A stretch of DNA of 64,000 bases from Siphonodentalium dalli (taxonomy: Eukaryota > Mollusca > Scaphopoda > Gadilida > Siphonodentaliidae). Position 1 is the first letter of the stretch, and the number at the start of each line of letters is the position of its first letter. The stretch covers positions 174,442,556-174,506,555 of the forward strand of contig CP136067.1 in the NCBI GenBank assembly GCA_032622095.1. Reading direction: 5' to 3'. Shown here in pieces: positions 52,214-61,200 of the stretch. Below the pieces are notes generated by a model that saw only the letters and a program-made list of their open reading frames with translations, had not been told where the DNA came from and made no database searches. Both the position numbers and the translations under genes were made by a program.

Positions 52214-55200
52214 GTGAGTACATTTATATTATTTTGTTTATTGAAAGATTGGTCGGTGATTATTTTCAATCAATAAATTTCAAGCTGACCAGTAGATACA
52301 GCTATGTAGAATGTGGCTAACGTCAGGCCGCTGCATGCATATACACATTCTAAAACTATTACGATACACTTTGACAACGCTTGTCAATGTCAATAATTTT
52401 CCAGATGTCTCATTTTTTTCGCACATAAATGAGACAAACGCTCATTCTTTTTACCATCAGGAATATACCATTCTGAAGTTGGGATCCGATTTTTCAGATG
52501 TCCTATAACTGGAATAGGTCATACAAAGTCCGCATTCTAGCATTTCATGTATTTATCGACATATTCTGATACTCGGAACCGGACCGGGTTGTGTGAATGC
52601 GATCTGTATTTCAACTCTCAGACCACAGTGGGAATTTAACCCTTTCATGACAGGAGCTGCGCTGGTGCAGCATTAAAGAGCATGTTCCAGTGCACGCTCT
52701 TACATATGCGAGTCTCTCTTAGGGAGCCTCGCATATATAAGAGAATGCACTGGCGTACAGTGTTAAAGTACATATTCTTAGGCAAATGTATTATCTTGTA
52801 TAGTGGAGACTCGCATATATAAGATAATGCATTGGCACAGGGTTTTCGCAAAATTTCAGTAAGCTCCAGTCATGGAAGGGTTAAACCAAACTACACCATC
52901 CGGCATCACAATAGGACAACAAATACACGAAATCATAACATAAATTATTATATATCTGGTTTTTCTCATTAAAAATACGGTATTTTTTGTGAACTTTTCC
53001 GGATCATCGGAAACAGACATCACTCTGATTATCCGAATCCGCATCATGCTTTCTTGAAACGAGAACGAGGCTGGTCTAATGACGGAACTACTTTCAATAT
53101 AAATATAACACTACATCGCTTTATTCGCGACAATCATGTTGTAATGGTTTATTTTAAGCTATTAACATATCCCTCCTGTGTTACACTAAATCGTGGTCGG
53201 TGATTGGTCAACTACCGATTGGGTCACCCGTTTTATATCCCAATATTACACAGACCCCAATAACACACAGACAGGAACACGACGTCACAAATTGTTGTCA
53301 TAATATGACCTAATCACTAAAAGCGGTTAGCAGAATAATTGGGCGTGCTTTCAAAGTTCAGTCGAATTAAATCTGAAGCCAGTTATTTATATCGATCACG
53401 TTATCGTTACCAAGTGACTTGATGTGCTGCGTGGGCTAGTCTCAAATTCTTAGCAGCTTTTTATGAAAATAAATCATCAAAAAAGTTCCAAAAATATAAG
53501 AGATGAATGTACAGCGGGTGTTTGTTTGTTGTTGAGGGGGGATACGGGAACTGTTGTCGTTGTGGGCACATTTAGTGAGAAGTGTCCCAACGGTCACAGC
53601 GCCGTATACCCCAATAACACGCACCCACTACATTCAATTCTAAATAAACGTTGATACTAAACACCATTTATCACATTCTCTTGTCACTCCGCGATTGGAT
53701 ACGAAGGGACCCCCCCCCCCCCCCCCCGTCAACAATTTGTGAGAAAATTTGTGAAAAAAGTCCGGATTACGATGTATTATTATGGGATATTTCTGGGTAA
53801 ATTGTCTGAAATCGTCGACGAAATTTAATTCATTCAAATCATATAATAAACGCATGCTCACTACAATGAAGTAATGTTGGTCTTCATGTCACGTCTCGTT
53901 GATAAAACGGTATCCCGGATCTGATTCGCTGCCTATGGCAACTCGTCATACCCAGAATATCACCTTCTCAAGTCGACGTGACATAGAGACCATTATGACT
54001 TCACTGTATACTGACCAATATAGCTAAATACACACATAGTGTTTCTGAATACCAACTTTACACCACGAGTGGGGTTGATAATTTACCGTACGAGTGGTGT
54101 AAATTTGGCATTCAGAAACACTACGTGTGTATTTTGTTTATATCATAATCCTACCGATAAGAATAATATTAGAAAGTTAGAACTTAAAACATCGAAGAAA
54201 TTTGTCAACACTTCAACCATCCGTGGACACCGCGGCAACTCATTAGTACTGTTTCCTGGTGAAACCTGAGGGAATTGTGAAAGTGAATAAAAAAACTATT
54301 GAAATTTATAATAAAAATTCTTTGGTCATGAATATGCACATAATATCACAGATTTGTGAAAGTATAACTAAAGTTCTATTTATTAACGTGTCAACTTGGA
54401 ACTATATTTTCCCCACGGTGTTACTGCATGCAACGCGGCAATTTGAAATTATTTGACAATTCGAAACTACACAGTAACCTCACTGTGTGGCCACGAGCAT
54501 ATAGTAGTCCCTACTGTATGTATTCACTTTGTCGTTCAAAACGTACTGGAAACGTTTATACTTACAACGTGCCTTTATACACACAACGTGCCTTTATACC
54601 TACGGTAGCGATTAACAACTTTTTTAATTCACAATGACCGTTAATACCACAGTAGACTACGTGATCATGGTGTGCTCTGTATTTATTCAATGTGTTCAAT
54701 GAAATACATGAAATGCAAATATACAGACTTTTATAATCTGAAACGACTTGCCGAAGTGATAGAAATTTACCAACTGTGTTCAATGTTCCGCCCAAAGTGG
54801 CATAAACGCCCATTAACCATATCTGATATATTTTGTTAAACGTTAACGTTCTTTAATGTTCCACACACAAGGAGAAAGGGACCTTGTTCTCTTTCTGCTG
54901 TGATACATTATATGAGTTCAGTGAATCTTTCTTCGACATATAGATGACGTATATAAGTATCACTTATCGCCACGATAAAGATATATTCATACTCTACATC
55001 TCGGGGAGGGGGGGGGGGGGGGGGGTGACAGTTTTCCGGATGTTTTCGATTTTCCTCTGTAGAGTGACATAAACGCTTTTTATTCATACCGTATCTGGAA
55101 TGCTTGACACTGTTTCTTTACTAAATAGATGCTCCCGCTCAGTTAAAAAAGTATACATTGGAACGGTCTATTATTCAGAGTTGTCAGGTAAAAGCAGACG

Positions 55201-58200
55201 CAAGACAGAAATAAAACTAGATAGTACAAGAGCAGAAAGATTCATAGATGGAAAATTATCAGATAATAAGTTCAACAAATGTGACAAAATTGTGTTCGAT
55301 ATTTTGTGTGGTTAATAGGGGCAACATGATGCTCTGTTCGCTTAGTACATATCTTAATATCGCGGAAGTCCACCAAATGTGGGTAAAATGTCGCTGGTAG
55401 CAGCGTTCTTATTAAGTCATCAAGGGAGATAAACCATGCATGTTTGGCGTTAATTATTGGCCTATATCTATTTCAGACCACATGCCGATGGTTGGGCGGC
55501 CACCAGAATATCCTATGGTGATGCCGCTTCCAGAAGAACCAGTCTCCTATCCACTAATTCCACCAAAAATCGAACCACTGGTCACAGAGCCACCTCCAAA
55601 TGGCCCAGGTTAGTGCCACCAATACTATACTAATATATACATTAGAGAGGTTTAGATTATGACCCCCCCCCCCCCGCAACGAAGTTGTGGGGCGGGGTAT
55701 ATTGGAATCAGCTTATCCGTCCGTCCGTCCGGACGTCAGTCGTCCATGCGAACAAATTTGTTCTGAGTTTTCCTCAGTCATTTTCTAATCATTTTCCGTG
55801 AAACTTAGCGCAGACATCACCCACCATGGGAACCTGCGATTATGACGTCTGTCGGACCTTTGTTGGTGGAGTCATCACCCTTTTTCGACTTATAAATGTT
55901 TTTGAAACATGTATAATTTTGCCCGAGCTTTTATTCCTACATTTTTTGGCCAATTTTGTTTAAACTTGGCACAGATATTTAGTACCATGGGAACCTGTGC
56001 ACCTGCTATTATGACGTCTGTCCGACTTTTTTTGTTGGAGTTATCCCTTTTTTCGACTTAGAACATTTTCGCAACATGTATAATTTTGTCCGAGCTGTTA
56101 TTCCTACAATTTTAGGTCAATTTTGTTTAATCTTGGCACAGATATTTAGTATCATGGGAGCCTTTTTTTGGTGGAGTTATCCCCCTTTTCCGACTTAGGA
56201 CATTTTCACAACATGCATAACTTTGTCCGAGCTTTTATTGCTACATTTTTCGGTCAATAGGTTTAGGATTAGACTTAGGGGTTAGGGTTGTGCACCTGCA
56301 ATGGGAATCTGTAATTTAATTATTTTAACTTAATGTTTACTGACATGTGAAACATCTTATTGTTTTAAAAACACGGGGTATCCTTAGTCCCATTGGACAG
56401 TCATACCTCTAGCTGATAATGTATATCTGCGTCTGTCAAACACACATAGTGTACTTGTGTACCAGTTCATGCCCATGGTGAAGTGACTATCATCCAATTG
56501 TGAGACATTTATTTGATGTTTGCAAACGAAGTCCGCTAAACGTCCTACATCGGTTTATTTAGCAAACAGTGAGACACGAACGTGCAATACTATAGTCAAT
56601 ATTAAATGAGAGCATGCACTACTCGTGCGTAATAACGGACACTGGGTGTTATGTGGAATTTATCAACATTTCATAGAACATTTACCATTTGACACAATAT
56701 CTCATCAAACATTGTGGAATGCCATAGTTTTTTTTTGTGCTTAACGGGCAAAGTTAATATGGAAGTTGTTTTTTAATTTAGTCATGTCCAATGGACACTT
56801 CGCATAATTAATTACTACCAATTAGAATGACGAATTGTAATATACATTATTAAATTATTTTTAGCTCCAAAAGATCAGGTACGTACGAAATCACGGAGGG
56901 TATCGTCTGCTAACAAACTGTATCCATGGCGACGTCAAAGTGACAAGAAATACCCCTTCCCCGGACCAAGTGAGTATAATTTGGAATAGCCTCAACACAG
57001 TCTGTGTTAGCATAAAACAATCATTTCATGCTGATACCAAGTATCGCATTCCAGCCAATGTTTCATTTCTCAGAACGCTTGTGGTCTTCCCCCAAATTAC
57101 GTCACATCACGCAACGTTAATCGTTTCGATTTGGGCACTTCTATCGCGAGTTCTGATTGCCACTACTGCATGACGTGGAATCCTCGTGGTTCGGGAAACG
57201 GATCGTCTACGACAAGTAATCAGACTCACTATTTATATGTGGATCTGAAGTTAACTTAGACTGTGGTCAACACTGTTTGTCCCTTGACTTTTTGTGACCC
57301 ACATTATGTGAGTAGAGGGGGGATGCCCTATAGCAGAAGAGTCCACAATTAGAGGTACCATGTCTTACACACCGGAAGCTGACATAAGCTAATGATAGGC
57401 AGAGCACTCTGCTGTATAGGCAGTTTCTGATATAGTCATAAAGAGTAGGAAAATAAAAGATAGCAGAAACCCAGAGAACACATACAAATTCGTGTTATGA
57501 TTTATGTTTCATAATAAGATTTAATTTAATCATTGTATGATCAACGTTATGTGAAAAGAAATAATAAAAAAAGCGAGGTCACCTGGCCATTTCTGTACAT
57601 TTAGTACCCATGATGTCTCCATGTCGTTACTGTTCATTTATTAACCACGAGTTTCCCCAGGTCATTACTATACATTACTACCCACGAAGTATCGTAACTG
57701 TTGTTAAATTCCCATTTGTTTTTTGCGTCTTTGACGGCTTCCTTGTCATGTTAAGTCTTGAATCGATGTTATCCCACACGTCATGGCGCTATTATGTTCG
57801 TTAACAACGCACGGATGGCCTTCGCGGTGGGTATTGCTGTTAAAATTGTCACACCCATTTAAACTGCCATAAACAGAAAGTATATTAAAATATAGACATA
57901 TTTTATTGTAATACCAGTCATAAATATTGTGTAAATAGTATGTTATTGTCAATTTGTACGCTTTGATATGCCAGGTTCGGTAACATTTTTGGCTTTTGTT
58001 TACATAACAAAGCGTACGACCTTGACAATAACATACTATTTACGCGATATTTATGATTGGTATAAGAACAATGTCTGTCTATATTTTAATATTATTTCTG
58101 TTTATGACGGTTTTAACGGAAGTTATTATTTTAACAGCAATACCGCGAAGGCCAACCGTGCCTTTAATGTTTAGAAGTAACTATGTGTACAACTGTACAT

Positions 58201-61200
58201 GTATGTAATTCACCCGTGTTTCTTTTCTCGTTGCAGAGGGTCTGAGGAAGCTACGTCACTTGGCTTATGCCGCGTTTTTCGTAGCGTTATTAAACAAATT
58301 ACGTAAGAAGGTAGTATACTAACACATTAATTCTTTAGGCTCGCTGATCCAACGGAGGTATATCTTATGTTTATTCCACCAACTGTTCCCCCGAAACTCC
58401 CACATGCTTGCAACCGCTTTATAAATATCTACAAATACACATAATTATTTCCACTCTAATTCAATGCATCCCAATGCTTGTCAAATTGTTTTTTGATGAT
58501 ATTTTCAAGAAATTTCAATTCAGCATAAAATATAAAATTATTGATTGATTTACTAAAATTCGGATTTCCTAATTATTTTCAATATATTCCTATTATTAAT
58601 GGCTTAATTATCGACGATGACCTGTGGAAATTGATTCACATGGAGCAGTATGGTCAACTTCATGCAGCACCAGATTTTTATTATTGTATTCCATTCTCAT
58701 ATGTGATCGATATGTACATACATTTTGCATTGCCAGCAGAGAAATTATTGTAGTGATTTCAAACACGATAAAGTGAGCAACTCCATTGCTGACGACCGAT
58801 CATACACATGTGGATTCTCCAAGGAAGATGTTGAACACTTCCCGATGTCCTTTGTACTCAACCCAAAGAGCTCAACTGATCGACCCCATGAAATTATTGC
58901 AAATAGCTTCTCACAAATATCTTATTCTTGGCGACATCATGCTAAATGTCAATGATAATTCGTTCTTCTTGAAGCAACTTTTCAAATCGTCCGGTGATAA
59001 ATCAATAATTACCTACGCCCTTGTGCGGCACTTCACCAGAACCCACCTATATTATATACATATATTTATTAATTATATACACCAATCCTTCCAACGTTCA
59101 CGCACAAACTCCCCCTGTCGGCAATTTAGGCCACCCCGAAAAATATACGTAACTCCCCTTAACAAACGACATGACATATGTTGTTTACTTGCACACCACA
59201 CTTCTTCATCCCCCATCCACCCCTCTCACTCACCAATAATACCTGTTATTATATATCATAAACTTTCTTCTAAAAGTCATATACTAAATCATACGGAACA
59301 GAAGTTGATAAATCACGATATATATTGGATTGTGCTATAAATAGACTAGAAGGGTTAATAACAATTTCAGTCACGCGACGTCATGAGTTATTAATAGGAA
59401 TTGTAATTCCCTGGGTTTTCCAATGATAAATTACCTAAATTGTTGTGCATTTGATCCATTACGTCCATCTATATACACAGATCAGTAAGGTGTTTTTCAG
59501 GCCGAATGGAGGTTGATAACGTTGGTATATATAAATATCTTCGGTCTGTCTCAATAGAACCATACAAATATGGATATCATTGGAACCGGCTCCTTGACCA
59601 CGTTGTGATAGTTACAGTTATGCCCTGTGCCAATGCATTCTCTTATATATGCGAGTCGACCATAGGTCGCCTCGCATATATAAGAGAATGCATTGGCCTA
59701 AAAAAAAAACAATTCTTATATTCTTTAACAATTTTATAATTTTTAATGTATTAAGCCAATGCATTCTCTTATATATGCGAGGCGACCTATGGTCGACTCG
59801 CATATATAAGAGAATGCATTGGCACAGGGCCCTTCTGTTGGGTAAAGGGTTAATGCTTGCACCATAATAATATCAACCCTTGGAAGTTAATACTCACCTC
59901 GGCCTGCAGCCTCGATGCATATTAAAGGCACGTGAGGCCTTAGTTGTCGAAATTGTTCATATTTGTTCCAATCACTGTAAACAGAAAAACATTAAAACGC
60001 ATACAGTTTCGTTCATATATACCATGACCATCGCGTAAACAGCATGTTATCACAAAAACCTAATATATTTTACCTAAGCAAGAGCCTGATTGTGTTACAG
60101 AAGACAGCACAGTGTTACTGGCTAATCACACACACATGACATAAACGCTCTTTATTAGTTCCATATCAGGAATTCAGCAACAAAAGAACGCTCTTTATGT
60201 TTACCATCATAATATAAACAAACACCAGGAAAGTAACTTTTTATGCTTTTGTTTACATAACAATGGTCAAACATATGACACTAACATACTGTTTATGCGA
60301 TATTTCTTATTTGTATACGGACAAAGTCTGTCTACATTTTAATATTCTTTCTGTTTGTGGCGGTTTTTGACCGGTGGAAATATTTTCACAGCATACCCAC
60401 CGCCAAGGCCAACCGTACCTTTAACTGCCTCGGGTTGATAAATCCTCATGTCAACCTCGTAACAATGCAATAAATGTATAATATTATATCTAATTTTCAA
60501 TGTATTCATGCCAAACAGATCATATTGCAACTTGTGTTGATAAACGTTGTTATACATATTCTGCATTGTGGAGAGCGGAGGCCCATCTATGTCATGAACT
60601 TGTCCTCCAATCCCACAGTCTCTGTATACTATTATACTATTAAAATATGTCTAAATAAAATTCTTAATCTACTAACCTAATTATTGCTAGTCACTGAAAT
60701 GTATTATCATTGATGGTGTATGCAATTCAACCCAAACTTCTAATTTTTCATTTGTTAACTGTAATTGGTTTATGGGTGGATTTGTGTGTTCCATGGTATT
60801 TTATCTCCATGCTATTCCTCTTTTCACTTGTATATTAAGTATTTATTATGTGCATTGTTTTAGTAGGTTAAAAGTTAGTCGAGCTTGTGTTTATTTCACA
60901 TACGACTTTTTATAATATTTATCTTTTCTCATCAATCTTGTGAATTAACATTAAAATCACTTTCGAATATTATTTGTTAAAGTTAATTACTAGGCTGAAC
61001 ATCACAGGGAGCAGAACTTGCCCCCACTTTGGATAAAATGGATGGTATCTGTATATATGTTCTAACTCGTTGACAGTTTGTTTCTTGATTATAATCCCAA
61101 AATACACTCCCGTGTCTCGTATAGTTTTAGTCTCCGAATGCTTGCTCGCGTTAACCCACCATAGCCTAGCTGACTGATTTATGATTATAACGCATCAAAA

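Noticed and set aside
58786-59340. 184-codon open frame on the plus strand in gene 2 intron 4
   Set aside because: Low-complexity, His/Ser/Ile-rich, no splice or family support; AT-rich DNA gives such frames by chance.
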